Shown piece after piece: positions 1-9,700 of a stretch of DNA of 64,000 nt. This stretch comes from JBGVSA01 sp049840475 (lineage in GTDB: Bacteria > Pseudomonadota > Gammaproteobacteria > Burkholderiales > Rhodocyclaceae): positions 248,001-312,000 of the forward strand of contig JASGKX010000002.1 in NCBI GenBank assembly GCA_049840475.1. The letters are read 5' to 3'. How positions within the stretch are numbered: the stretch's first letter is position 1; every line of letters starts with the position of its first letter. The position numbers were made by a program, and so were the translations under genes. The notes beneath the pieces are model-generated. The model saw only the letters and a program-made list of their open reading frames with translations. It searched no databases and was not told the DNA's origin.

Positions 1-304
1 GCGCGCCAGCACGCAAAGCGGTGGCAAGATCTTCCGCGTCTTCCGACACGGTCAGCATGAGCACGGCAAGCTCAGGGTTGTCTTGCAGTATCAGGCGCAG
101 CGCTTCGACACCTGACAGGCCGGGCATGTTGAGGTCGAGCAGGACGACATCGGGACGCAAGGCACGCGCGAGCTTGATGGCCTCGGCGCCGTCGCCCGCC
201 TCGCCCACCACATCGATCCCCGCCTGACGCGACAGCAAGAGCTTCACGCCGCTGCGGAACAGCGTGTGATCGTCAACCAGCAAGACGCGAATCGTCCCGT
301 CCAT
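1..304 (-). CDS. narL: NarL-type response regulator (3' part lies outside the window)
   Basis: The visible 101 residues are a receiver domain starting MDGTIRVLLVDDHTLFRSG. The acidic pair D11-D12 and the phospho-acceptor region VVLLDLNMPGLSG (Asp at about residue 57) are present, followed by the conserved LMLT segment. The LuxR-type helix-turn-helix output domain would lie beyond base 1. It follows narX on the same strand with 23 bases between them, so it is read as the partner of NarX in nitrate control of the nar genes. The NarL name rests on this context, because receiver domains alone do not separate NarL from other members of the family. Confidence 0.85.
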   Translation of the reverse strand, partial: MDGTIRVLLVDDHTLFRSGVKLLLSRQAGIDVVGEAGDGAEAIKLARALRPDVVLLDLNMPGLSGVEALRLILQDNPELAVLMLTVSEDAEDLATALRAGA

Positions 305-327
305 GCGTATCTCCATCCATGGTTTTG

Positions 328-2256
328 TCATTGCCTGCACGATCCATCGTCACGATGACGGTAACGCCGCCGTCGTTCGACGAATTCGAGCGATGCACCC
401 AGGCGTTCGGCCCGTTCGCGCATGATGCTCAGCCCCACGTGCGTACCGGCACGCTCGGCCATGACGGCCTCGTCGAAACCGCGACCATTGTCGCGAATCT
501 CCAGCCGCAACGGCAGCGCGTTGTGAAGTGTCACATCCACCCGCGTCGCGCCCGAGTGCTTGCGCACATTGGAGAGCGCTTCCTGCAGGATGAACAGCAA
601 CTGCAGTTGCATGTCCGTCGGCAGCACCGAGCCCTGCCCGGTGAGCGCCAACGAGGTCGTGATGCCGGTCTGCTGGCGCAGCTTGTCGATGGCCGCGCGC
701 ATGGCACCAGCAAGGTCGCCTTCCTGCAAGCGCGTGCGGAAATTGAGCAGCAGTTCGCGCACATCTTCGTAGCTCTCATTGACGCCGGCCCGCAACAGCG
801 GCACGACCTCGCGCGCTTCATCGAGCGCGTTACGGCGCAGCGAATCATCCAGCAGTTGCACTTGCAGGTTCAGGAAGGTCAGCCCCTGCGCGATGCTGTC
901 GTGCAGGCCCTGCGCCATGAGGTTGCGCTCTTCCGACACCGCCAGTTCGCGGTCGCGCGCGGCGAGCCGCTGGTTTTCGAGCGCGATCCCCAGATGCTGC
1001 CCGAGCGTGGTGATGAGCTGCTGTTGCCGTTCGCCCAGCTCGCGCGGCTCAATGAAATGCAACGCGAGGATGCCCACCTGCGACTCACCCGCCGCGACGG
1101 GAAAGGCGCTGACCTGACCGAAACCTGCCCGCGAACACGGCGCGGGGGACTCCATCGCCGCATCGTGCGCCAGCACCCGGATCACCGCTCGACCGTCCTG
1201 CGCGGGCCCGCACAGGCAATCGCGCGGCATGGCGCACACGGGCGATTCACGCAACGTTTCGGGCAACCCGATACTTGTGATGAGCCACGCGCTCTGCTGC
1301 AACGGATCGATGACGCGCACGCTGCCGCCATCGGCACCGGTCCACTGCACGAGGCGTTCCAGCGCACCATGGCACAAGCCCTTCGGCGTATGCGCACCGT
1401 TCAGAAAGGCGGCCACGTCGTACAGAACGCCAAGTTCGCGGTTCTGCGCATTGAGGGCGGAAGTCTTTTCTTGCACCCGCCGCTCCAGCGAGCCATAGGC
1501 ATCGGCCAAACGATCGGCCATGCGATTGAAGCCTTCCTGCACCTCGCCAAATTCGTCGCGGGTCTGCACCGGCAGGCGCACGGTGAAGTCCTTTTCCGCC
1601 ATGCGGCCAATGGCCTGCCGCAAATGGCCGAGCGGGCGGAAGATGAGCAGGAACATCAAATAGATCTGCGTAACCGTGCCAGCGATCGCCAGCGCGATGA
1701 GCAACATCTGCGACAGACGCAGCCACATCGTGCGCTGCGTGTTGAGCTGTTCGATGGACAGCACAAGTTCGTTGATGTGATCGACGAACTCGTCGAAGTC
1801 GTGGCGGAAACCGTACCAGTTATCCAGCCGGGTTCCACCCAACAGGGGCTGAATCCATGCTTTGTCGAGCCGTGCGTATTCAGCTTCGATGTCGGCAAAC
1901 TGTTGCCGCACGCGGGCGTCGTTCGGAAGGTAAAGGGGACGCGTCGGGTCACCGTGGCGCAGCAGCGCCAGTGTCTCGGCAAAATCGCTGCGCTCGCGCA
2001 CGATGCGCTCTGCCAGCGCGGGGTCATGATTGCCTGCATAGTGCGACAGCGTCAGCGCCATCTTGTACGTGCGCATACGCAGGCTGCCGGCGGCGTTGAT
2101 CGCAGCACCACCGCCTTCGAGTTGCCATGACAGATAGAGGGTCACGCCGATGGCAAGCAAGCCCACGGCAAGGGCCGACATGAGCAGCGCCAGCACGCGG
2201 AAAGACAGCTGCTGCCGCGTCGGCAGTCGGGAGAGTTCGGTAGAAGTGTCGTCCAT
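328..2256 (-). CDS. narX: Nitrate/nitrite sensor histidine kinase NarX
   Basis: A 642-residue inner-membrane sensor. Transmembrane segment 1 is at about residues 20-42. Next comes the periplasmic P-box-like motif NAAGSLRMRTYKMAL (about 54-68), which binds nitrate in the NarX family. A second membrane segment (about 173-195) leads to HAMP, a GAF-like region (about 270-420), the HisKA_3 dimerisation helix with H452 in GLHDSIAQG, and an ATPase domain with DNGRGFDE. It lies directly after mobB and before narL. The last 14 or so codons look out of frame: they read as an Arg-rich tail, whereas dropping one base near 366-376 gives GGVTVIVTMD, a normal kinase ending, with a stop at 273-275 inside narL. 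The kinase core is unaffected. Confidence 0.9.
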   Translation of the reverse strand: MDDTSTELSRLPTRQQLSFRVLALLMSALAVGLLAIGVTLYLSWQLEGGGAAINAAGSLRMRTYKMALTLSHYAGNHDPALAERIVRERSDFAETLALLRHGDPTRPLYLPNDARVRQQFADIEAEYARLDKAWIQPLLGGTRLDNWYGFRHDFDEFVDHINELVLSIEQLNTQRTMWLRLSQMLLIALAIAGTVTQIYLMFLLIFRPLGHLRQAIGRMAEKDFTVRLPVQTRDEFGEVQEGFNRMADRLADAYGSLERRVQEKTSALNAQNRELGVLYDVAAFLNGAHTPKGLCHGALERLVQWTGADGGSVRVIDPLQQSAWLITSIGLPETLRESPVCAMPRDCLCGPAQDGRAVIRVLAHDAAMESPAPCSRAGFGQVSAFPVAAGESQVGILALHFIEPRELGERQQQLITTLGQHLGIALENQRLAARDRELAVSEERNLMAQGLHDSIAQGLTFLNLQVQLLDDSLRRNALDEAREVVPLLRAGVNESYEDVRELLLNFRTRLQEGDLAGAMRAAIDKLRQQTGITTSLALTGQGSVLPTDMQLQLLFILQEALSNVRKHSGATRVDVTLHNALPLRLEIRDNGRGFDEAVMAERAGTHVGLSIMRERAERLGASLEFVERRRRYRHRDDGSCRQ

Positions 2257-2290
2257 CGTTGCGCCGGTCCGCCGTGGCGATCAGGAATGC

Positions 2291-2812
2291 TCAGCGTTCC
2301 GACAAGCGTGCCGCATCCACAGCGTGATCGAGAACGAATTGTGCCATCGCCCCCACATCATCGAGCGCAAAGCATGCAAGGCTGTGTGTCGCAGGCGGCG
2401 TGTCGTCCGTGGCGAGCGCAACGATGTGCGGATCGTCCGTAAAGCGCGGCGGCTTGCCGTTCTCATCGCGCCAGACTTCGAGCTTGGGAATCGGCAGGTG
2501 CCTGAAGCCTTCGACCAGCGTCAGCTCGGCCGGCGCCAGGCGTTGCAGTTGTTCTGCCAGCGTGGGTTCAGCGTCGCCGCGCAGCTCATGAACGATGGCA
2601 AAGCGCCAGGGAGATACCAGCATGACTTCGCCCGCCCCCGCCATGCGGAAGCGATGACTGTCCTTGCCCGGCGGGTCGACCTGCACATCGTGGTGTGAAT
2701 GCTTGATGGCATTGACGGTGATGCCTCTGCCCGCGAGCGTAGCGATCAGGCGCTCCATGAGTACCGTTTTACCGCTGCCCGATGTGCCCGCAATGCCAAA
2801 GACCCGCGTCAT
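2291..2812 (-). CDS. mobB: Molybdopterin-guanine dinucleotide biosynthesis protein MobB
   Basis: A 173-residue P-loop protein, the normal length for MobB. The Walker A motif is GTSGSGKT (about residues 9-16). The KHSHHDVQVDPPGKDSHR segment is the family signature, and LTLVEGFRHLPIPKLEVWR follows the Walker B region. MobB is a GTP-binding adaptor that assists MobA in attaching GMP to molybdopterin, giving the bis-MGD cofactor used by NarG. The start codon immediately follows the moaA stop, so the two genes are probably translationally coupled. narX starts 34 bases downstream. Confidence 0.92.
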   Translation of the reverse strand: MTRVFGIAGTSGSGKTVLMERLIATLAGRGITVNAIKHSHHDVQVDPPGKDSHRFRMAGAGEVMLVSPWRFAIVHELRGDAEPTLAEQLQRLAPAELTLVEGFRHLPIPKLEVWRDENGKPPRFTDDPHIVALATDDTPPATHSLACFALDDVGAMAQFVLDHAVDAARLSER

Positions 2813-3841
2813 TCACCCTCCCGTTTGCGACATGAAGCGCACGATGCGTGTCGGCGCTTCGATGAATTCATGCCGCTCCGGTTTGAGATCCACGGCACGG
2901 CGTACGGCGTCCTCTATTTCGTCGCTGCCCGCGCCGCTGCGCAGCAATGGGCGGAATGCGAACGAATGCGCCTGCCCCAGGCAGGTGTGCAAGGTGCCAT
3001 CGACCGTCAAGCGTACACGATTGCAGGTCGCGCAGAAGTGCTGCGACATGGGGGTGATGAAGCCGATGCGCCCGGCGCCGTCAGCCGTGCGCCAATAGCG
3101 CGCCGGTCCGCCGCCGAGTTCAAGCGCCTCGGGCACCAACCCAAAGCGCGCCACGAGTCGCTCGCGCACCGGGCCAAGATCGACATGGCGCACGCTGCGC
3201 CCGGTGTCGCCCATCGGCATCGCTTCGATCAGCCGCAGGATGAGCCCACGCGCAAAAGCAAACTCGACCATCGCTTCGATCTCGTGCTCATTGACGCCCC
3301 CCATCGCCACCATATTGAGCTTGATCGGCGCAAAACCCTGCTCGCGCGCAGCGTCAATACCGCGCATGACCGCATCGAAAGCGTCGCGCCCGGTAATGCC
3401 CGCGTTGCATGCGCGGTCGAGCGAATCGAGGCTGATGTTGAGACGATCCACGCCCGCCTGCCGCAACGCGGCCGCATGTTGCGCGAGCTGCGTGCCATTG
3501 GTGGAAAGGGAGAGATCTTCGATGCCCGGCAGCGCCTTGATGCGAGCCGCAAGCGACGACAGGTCGCGCCGCAACAACGGCTCGCCTCCGGTCAGGCGAA
3601 CCCGGCGCACGCCAAGGCGGCCGAATGCGCCGATGAGTCGTTCAAGTTCGTCAAAATCGAGCCACTGGCGCGGCTCTTGATATCCCTTGAAGCCTTTCGG
3701 CAGGCAATACGTACAGCGCAGGTCGCAACGGTCGGTGACCGATACACGCAGGTAGTCGATTGACCGACCGAAGCGGTGAACCAACCGGGCCCCGCCTTGC
3801 GGCGCGAGCCCGGAATCGATGACGCGTGCCGCCGGCGCCAT
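2813..3841 (-). CDS. moaA: GTP 3',8-cyclase MoaA (molybdopterin biosynthesis)
   Basis: A radical-SAM enzyme that starts molybdenum cofactor synthesis by converting GTP to 3',8-cyclo-GTP. The chosen ATG gives 342 residues and has GAGGCGGGTC just upstream. The open frame continues upstream through narI, but that part is non-coding. The N-terminal [4Fe-4S] site is CDLRCTYC within DYLRVSVTDRCDLRCTYC. The SAM-binding LTGGEPLLRRDL is present, as is the C-terminal cluster segment QHFCATCNRVRLTVDGTLHTCLG. It begins 8 bases after narI and abuts mobB, so it is part of the nar transcript. moaC lies far away at 52 kb. Confidence 0.95.
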   Translation of the reverse strand: MAPAARVIDSGLAPQGGARLVHRFGRSIDYLRVSVTDRCDLRCTYCLPKGFKGYQEPRQWLDFDELERLIGAFGRLGVRRVRLTGGEPLLRRDLSSLAARIKALPGIEDLSLSTNGTQLAQHAAALRQAGVDRLNISLDSLDRACNAGITGRDAFDAVMRGIDAAREQGFAPIKLNMVAMGGVNEHEIEAMVEFAFARGLILRLIEAMPMGDTGRSVRHVDLGPVRERLVARFGLVPEALELGGGPARYWRTADGAGRIGFITPMSQHFCATCNRVRLTVDGTLHTCLGQAHSFAFRPLLRSGAGSDEIEDAVRRAVDLKPERHEFIEAPTRIVRFMSQTGG

Positions 3842-3849
3842 GACCCGCC

Positions 3850-4527
3850 TCAGTCGCGCGGACGCACGAGTTGCCACGGACGGGTCACGTAAGTGGCCGC
3901 GCCAAAGCCGCTCCACACATGCACCAGCCGCGTGAAGGGGAACAGCACGAACAACGACATGCCCATGAACATGTGCAGGCGGAAGATCACCGGCGTGTCG
4001 GCGACCAGGTCCGACGCACCACCGCGGAAGGTCAGGATGCGCTGCGCCCATTCCATGAACATCGTCATCATGTGGCCGTCGGTATGTTCTTTGGACACGA
4101 CGATGGTGGAAAGGCCCAGCACCAGCGTAACCAGAATCCACCCGAGCGTGAGCTTGTCGCGCCAATGCGTCATGGCGCGCAGGCGCTCATCGGCAAAGCG
4201 GCGGTACAGCAGGATCAGCAGGCCGATCAGCGCCATCGTGCCGAACACGCCGCCCGCCACCATGGCGATCATCTGCTTGGCACCGTGCGACACACCCAGC
4301 GCGTCCCATACCGCCAGCGGCGTCAGCAAGCCGCCGAGGTGACCGAGAAACACCATCAGAACGCCGATATGGAACAGGTACGAACCCGCGCGCAATTGCC
4401 CGCGCCGGATCAGTTGCGTGGACTCACTGCGCCACGTGTACTGTTCGCGCTCGAACCGCGCGAGACTGCCGAACAGGAAAATCACCAACCCGATGTACGG
4501 GTAAATGCCGAAGAGAAAGTGGTTCAT
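3850..4527 (-). CDS. narI: Respiratory nitrate reductase gamma subunit NarI (cytochrome b)
   Basis: A 225-residue membrane cytochrome that passes electrons from quinol to NarH. The start MNHFLFGIYPYIGLVIFLFGS matches the usual NarI beginning, and the ATG overlaps the narJ stop by four bases (ATGA). About five hydrophobic segments are visible. Haem-ligand candidate histidines include SYLFHIGVLMVFLGHLGGL near residues 50-65 and IFRLHMFMGMSLFVLFPFTRLVHVW near the C-terminus. Length and gene order are normal for narGHJI. Confidence 0.95.
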   Translation of the reverse strand: MNHFLFGIYPYIGLVIFLFGSLARFEREQYTWRSESTQLIRRGQLRAGSYLFHIGVLMVFLGHLGGLLTPLAVWDALGVSHGAKQMIAMVAGGVFGTMALIGLLILLYRRFADERLRAMTHWRDKLTLGWILVTLVLGLSTIVVSKEHTDGHMMTMFMEWAQRILTFRGGASDLVADTPVIFRLHMFMGMSLFVLFPFTRLVHVWSGFGAATYVTRPWQLVRPRD

Positions 4528-5222
4528 GGTGTCATTGCCTTTCCGTGCACACGATGACCGCCGACCGCGTGCGGCGCGGCTCCGCGGGGATAGAACCTGA
4601 CGGTCTGTGCCGCCTCTTTGAGCAAAGGCTCGGTGCCGTCGCGACTCGGACCGAAGGTTTCCATCGCCTCGTCCATGTCGCGCACCGGCGGCTGTACCAG
4701 CGGCTGCGGCGCCACGCTGGCCAGCGTCACCAGCGTGTCGAAAACGCACGCATAAGGCGAGGCGGCATCCGATAAACGCTTGCCGACTTCGGCGATGACA
4801 TGGATCGCATCGTCGAGAAAGGACTGCGCCACCTCTGCCGGCACGCTACCGAGAAACTCCAGGAACAGCGGCAGGTAATCGGGCAGCTCGCTCGCGTCGA
4901 TCACGAATCCGTGCTCGCGGTACGCCTGCATCAGGTCGACCAGCGCCGGTCCCCGCTCGCGCGATTCGCCGTGCAGATGTTCGAACAAATGCAGTGAGAA
5001 CTTGCGACCACGATCAAACGTATCGACATAGGCCTCCTGCAAGGGGATCAGCCCGTTGCTGGCAAGCTGCACCAGCACCGGCGCGAGCCGCTTGCGGACG
5101 TCCTTCGGCGCGTCGTCGAGCGCGGCGTCCAGTTCGGGCAGTGCGTCGAGCAGCGCCTGCTCTGGATAGAGCAAGAGCGCAGACATGACGCGAAAGTGAA
5201 GGGTGTTTGGCGTGTGCCCCAT
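4524..5222 (-). CDS. narJ: Nitrate reductase assembly chaperone NarJ (delta subunit)
   Basis: A 232-residue cytoplasmic chaperone of the NarJ/TorD helical family that holds apo-NarG and guides cofactor insertion. It is not part of the final enzyme. The start was chosen at 5222 because AGGAGG lies seven bases upstream and the predicted product begins MGHTPNTLHFRVMSALLLYPEQ, typical of the family. An apparent longer frame would run inside narH. The motif SLHLFEHLHGESRERGPALVDLM (about residues 90-110) is conserved in NarJ. The gene starts one base after the narH stop and its stop overlaps the narI start. Confidence 0.93.
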   Translation of the reverse strand: MGHTPNTLHFRVMSALLLYPEQALLDALPELDAALDDAPKDVRKRLAPVLVQLASNGLIPLQEAYVDTFDRGRKFSLHLFEHLHGESRERGPALVDLMQAYREHGFVIDASELPDYLPLFLEFLGSVPAEVAQSFLDDAIHVIAEVGKRLSDAASPYACVFDTLVTLASVAPQPLVQPPVRDMDEAMETFGPSRDGTEPLLKEAAQTVRFYPRGAAPHAVGGHRVHGKAMTP

Positions 5223-5223
5223 G

Positions 5224-6774
5224 TCAGGCCTCCTGCTTCGCTTTGCGCGAACGCGGCATGTCGACAAAGATCGTCGAGCCTTCGCGACGCTGGCCGAACA
5301 AGCCTTCATTGCTGTCGCCGCCCGAGCAGCCATTGCCAAAGGTAAAGCCGCATGCACCCTTTTCGTTGAAGCTGTCTTCCACCATCTCTTTGTGGCTGGC
5401 GGGAATGACAAAGCGGTCCTCGTAGTTGGCAATCGCCATCACCTGGTACATCTCATCGACCTGCGCGGCGGTCATGCCAACCTGTTGCAGGACTGCAAGG
5501 TTCTGGCGCTTGTGTACGGTCTTGTCGCGCATGTAGGCGCGCATGGCGAGCATGCGTTCGAGCGCGGACACAACAGGAGCCTCGTCGCCAGCGGTCAGTA
5601 GATTGGCGAGGTACTTGAGCGGAATGCGCAGTTCGCGCACGTCCGGCAGAATGCCGTTGCGCCCCATCAAGCCCGACTGGGCGGCAGTCTGGATCGGCGA
5701 CAGCGGCGGCACGTACCACACCATCGGCAGCGTGCGGTACTCCGGGTGCAGCGGGAAGGCGATCTTCCATTCCATCGCCATCTTGTAGACCGGCGACTTG
5801 ATCGCGGCCTGTAGCCACGATTCGGGGATTCCCTGCTCGCGCGCCTTGGCCTGCACTTCGGGCAGCGACGGATCAAGGAACACGTCGAGCTGCGCCTGAT
5901 ACAGATCCTCTACTTTCTCCACGGATGCAGCCGCCTCGATACGGTCAGCGTCGTACAGCATGACGCCCAGATAGCGGATGCGGCCCACGCACGATTCGCT
6001 GCACACCGTCGGCTGACCGCCTTCGATACGCGGGAAGCAGAAGGTGCACTTCTCCGCCTTGCCCGACTGCCAGTTGAAGTAGATCTTCTTGTACGGGCAG
6101 CCCGAGATGCACATGCGCCAGCCACGGCACTTGTCCTGGTCGACCAGCACAATGCCGTCGTCTTCACGCTTGTAGACCGAACCCGACGGGCACGAAGCCA
6201 CGCAGGCCGGATTCAGGCAGTGCTCGCACAAGCGTGGCAAGTACATCATGAAGGTGTTCTCGAAGGTCGAGTACATCTCCTTTTGCACGTTGTCGAAGAG
6301 CTTGTCGCGGGAGCGCTTGGCGAACTCGCCACCAAGGTCGTCTTCCCAGTTCGGGCCCCAGTGGATCTTGTCCATCTTCTTGCCGGTCAGCACCGACACC
6401 GGGCGGGCAGTCGGTGGCGTCTGCGACTCCTTGGCCTTTTGCAGGTGTTCGTAGTCATAGGTGAAAGGCTCGTAGTAGTCATCGATCTCGGGCATGTTCG
6501 GATTGGCGAACATGCTGGCGAGAATCTTCATCTTGCCGCCCTGGCGCGGCTCCAGCTTGCCGGCGCCGTTGCGCACCCAGCCGCCCTGCCACTTGTCCTG
6601 GTTCTCCCATTCCTTGGGGTAACCGATGCCGGGCTTGGTTTCGACGTTGTTGAACCACGCATACTCGACACCATCGCGACTGGTCCACACGTTTTTGCAG
6701 GTGACTGAACACGTATGGCAACCGATGCACTTGTCGAGGTTCAGCACCATCGCCACTTGCGCGCGAATCTTCAT
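5224..6774 (-). CDS. narH: Respiratory nitrate reductase beta subunit NarH (iron-sulfur)
   Basis: A 516-residue electron-transfer subunit carrying four Fe-S clusters. The start MKIRAQVAMVLNLDKCIGCH matches the family. Visible cysteine groups are CIGCHTCSVTC near the N-terminus, CEHCLNPACVASCPSG and CRGWRMCISGCPYKK near residues 185-230, and CTFCFPR. The Trp in CRGWRMC replaces a cysteine, as expected for the [3Fe-4S] cluster of this family. The ATG overlaps the narG stop (ATGA). The C-terminal part contains CGFTFGNGCSGGDSN. Confidence 0.95.
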   Translation of the reverse strand: MKIRAQVAMVLNLDKCIGCHTCSVTCKNVWTSRDGVEYAWFNNVETKPGIGYPKEWENQDKWQGGWVRNGAGKLEPRQGGKMKILASMFANPNMPEIDDYYEPFTYDYEHLQKAKESQTPPTARPVSVLTGKKMDKIHWGPNWEDDLGGEFAKRSRDKLFDNVQKEMYSTFENTFMMYLPRLCEHCLNPACVASCPSGSVYKREDDGIVLVDQDKCRGWRMCISGCPYKKIYFNWQSGKAEKCTFCFPRIEGGQPTVCSESCVGRIRYLGVMLYDADRIEAAASVEKVEDLYQAQLDVFLDPSLPEVQAKAREQGIPESWLQAAIKSPVYKMAMEWKIAFPLHPEYRTLPMVWYVPPLSPIQTAAQSGLMGRNGILPDVRELRIPLKYLANLLTAGDEAPVVSALERMLAMRAYMRDKTVHKRQNLAVLQQVGMTAAQVDEMYQVMAIANYEDRFVIPASHKEMVEDSFNEKGACGFTFGNGCSGGDSNEGLFGQRREGSTIFVDMPRSRKAKQEA

Positions 6775-9700
6775 TGCTGTTCTCCTTGCGTAACTTCGCG
6801 CGGCCCTTCGAGCCAATCCACGTTTTTCATCTTGCGCACGATGACGAACTCGTCGCGATTGGTGCCGGTGGTGCCGTAGTAGTTGAAGCCGTAGGCTTGC
6901 TGCGCGTAGCCGCCGATCATGTGGGTCGGCTTGACGATGGCGCGCGTGACCGAGTTGTGAATGCCACCACGCTTGCCCGAGGTCTCCGCCCCCGGCACGT
7001 TCACGATCTTTTCCTGCGCGTGGTACATCAATGTCATGCCATCGGGCACGCGCTGGCTCACCACGGCGCGGGCGGTCAATGTGCCATTGCTGTTGAAGAC
7101 TTCGATCCAGTCGTTGTCGACGATGCCGGCACGCTTGGCGTCGGATTCAGAAAGCCACACGTGCGGGCCGCCGCGACTCAGCGTCAGCAGGCGCAGGTTG
7201 TCCGAGTATGTCGAGTGAATGCCCCACTTCTGGTGTGGCGTAATGAAGTTCAGCACGATCTCGGTTTCGCCATTCGGCGACTTGCCGAGCATCGGCGCGA
7301 CCGTCTTCAAATCGACCGGCGGGCGATACACGCAGAAGCCTTCGCCAAAATCCAGCATCCAGCGGTGGTCCTGATAGAACTGCTGGCGGCCGGTGAGCGT
7401 GCGCCAGGGGATCAGCTCGTGCACATTGGTATAGCCGGCGTTGTAACTGACCTCTTCGGACTCCAGCCCCGACCACGTCGGCGAACTGATGATCTTGCGC
7501 GGCTGTGCCTGGATGTCGCGGAAGCGGATCTTGTCGTGCTCGCGCCCCTCCGCCAGATGCGTATGGTCGCGCCCGGTCACCTTCGACAGCGCTTCCCATG
7601 CCTTCACTGCAACGTGACCATTAGTTTCGGGCGCCAGCGTCAGGATCATCTCGGCTGCGTCGATGGCGCTTTCCAGCTTGGGCTGCCCGTTGGCCGCCAC
7701 ACCGTTTAGTGCGGCCAGTTCTTCGATCTCGCGGCCGGTCTGCCAGTTGATGCCCTTGCCACCGTTGCCCACGTTCTTGAGCAGCGGACCGATGGTAGTG
7801 AATTTTTCGTAGATACGACCGTAGTCACGCTCGACGACCGTCATGGCGGGCGCGGTCTTGCCGGGGATCAGGTCGCATTCGCCGTGCTTCCAGTCGCGCG
7901 GCTCGAAGGGCTGGCCGAGTTCGCCAGCGGTGTCGTGCATCAACGGCGTGAGCACAAGGTCCTTCTGTACGCCGAGGTACGGACCGGCGATTTCGGAGAA
8001 CTTGCGTGCGATGCCCTTGTAGATTTCCCAGTCGCTGCGCGACTCCCACAGCGGCGTGACGGCCTCCGACAACGGGTGGATGAACGGGTGCATGTCGGAC
8101 GTGTTCAGGTCGTCCTTTTCGTACCACGTGGCCGTCGGCAACACGATGTCGCCATACAGGCAGGTGGTCGACATGCGGAAGTCGAGCACGGTCAGCAGAT
8201 CGAGCTTGCCCTCCACGGCCGGGCGCACCTTCACCTCGGTTGGCTTGATCGAAGCGTCTTCGCTGTCGAACACAGCGTTCTGTGTGCCGAGCAGGTATTT
8301 GAGGAAGTACTCGTGGCCCTTGCCGCTGGAACCCAGCAAGTTGGAGCGCCACACGAACAGATTGCGCGGGAAGTTCTTCGGGTTGTCCGGGTCTTCGCAG
8401 CTCATGTTGAGCGTGCCGGCCTTGAGCCCCTCCACTGCGTATTCGACAGGGTTGCGCCCTGCGGCCTCGGCGGCGCGCGTGACGTCGAGCGGATTGGTTT
8501 CGAGCTGCGGCGCGGACGGCAGCCAGCCCATGCGCTCGGCCTTGGCGTTGAAGTCGATCAGCGCCATGTCCTTGTACTGCGAGGTGTCCGCCTTGGGCCC
8601 GAGGATTTCGTTCACGCCGAGCTTTTCGTGGCGCCACTGGCTCGTGTGCGCATAGAAGAAGCTGGTGCCATTCATCTGCCGTGCGGGGCGATGCCAATCC
8701 ATGCCGAACGCCAACGGCACCCAGCCCGGTTGCGGGCGCAGCTTTTCCTGCCCCACGTAGTGGGCCCAGCCACCACCACTTTGACCGACACAGCCGCACA
8801 TCATCAGCAGATTGATGATGCCGCGATAGGTCATGTCATTGTGATACCAGTGGTTGAGCGCAGCGCCTACCACCACCATGCTCTTGCCATGCGTGTCGTG
8901 CGCGTTCTGGGCGAATTCACGCGCCACGCGCACGACGTCAGCGCACTTCACGCCGGTGTGCGCCTCCTGCCACTTCGGCGTGTAGGGCACGTCGTCTTCG
9001 TACGACGTTGCCACGTTGTCGCCACCGTGACCGTTGTCGACACCGTAGTTGGCCAGCATCAGGTCATAGACCGTGGCAACCAGCGCGCTCGTGCCGTCCT
9101 TGAGCGCCACACGGCGTACCGGCACGTTGCGGAACAGCAGGTCGTCCTTGTCGCCGCCGAAGTAATCGAAGCCAACGCTGGCAATTTCGTCGCAATGGCC
9201 CTTGAGCGACAACAGCGGATCGACGTCGCTGCCGTCGGCGAGACTCCTCATCTCGAGGTTCCACTTTCCCTTGCGACCGTCGGTTTCGTTCCAACGCGAA
9301 CCGATGGTGCCGTTGGGCACGGTCAGTGCATTGTTCCGGGCATCGACGATCACGGTCTTCCAGTCCGGGTTCTTCTCCTCGCCCAGATCGCCCGGCAGCA
9401 TCGATGCGCGCAGAAAGTAGTCCGGCACCAACCCGTCGCCTTGCGGCTTGAGCGTGACCAGCATCGGGAAGTCCGTGTACTGCTTGCCGTAGTCGCGGAA
9501 GTAATCCGACGCACCCGTCTTGTGGAATTCGTTGAGCGCCACGTGCCCCATCGCCAGCGCGAGCGCAGCGTCGGTGCCCTGCTTGGGCGCCAGCCAGATG
9601 TCACCGAACTTGGCCATCTCGCCGAAGTCGCTGGAGACGGCCACCGTCTTGGTGCCCTTGTAGCGGACTTCGGTATAGAAGTGCGCGTCGGGCGTGCGCG

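Noticed and set aside
319..2130. A 603-codon plus-strand frame opposite narX
   Set aside because: Antisense shadow of a well-supported histidine kinase.
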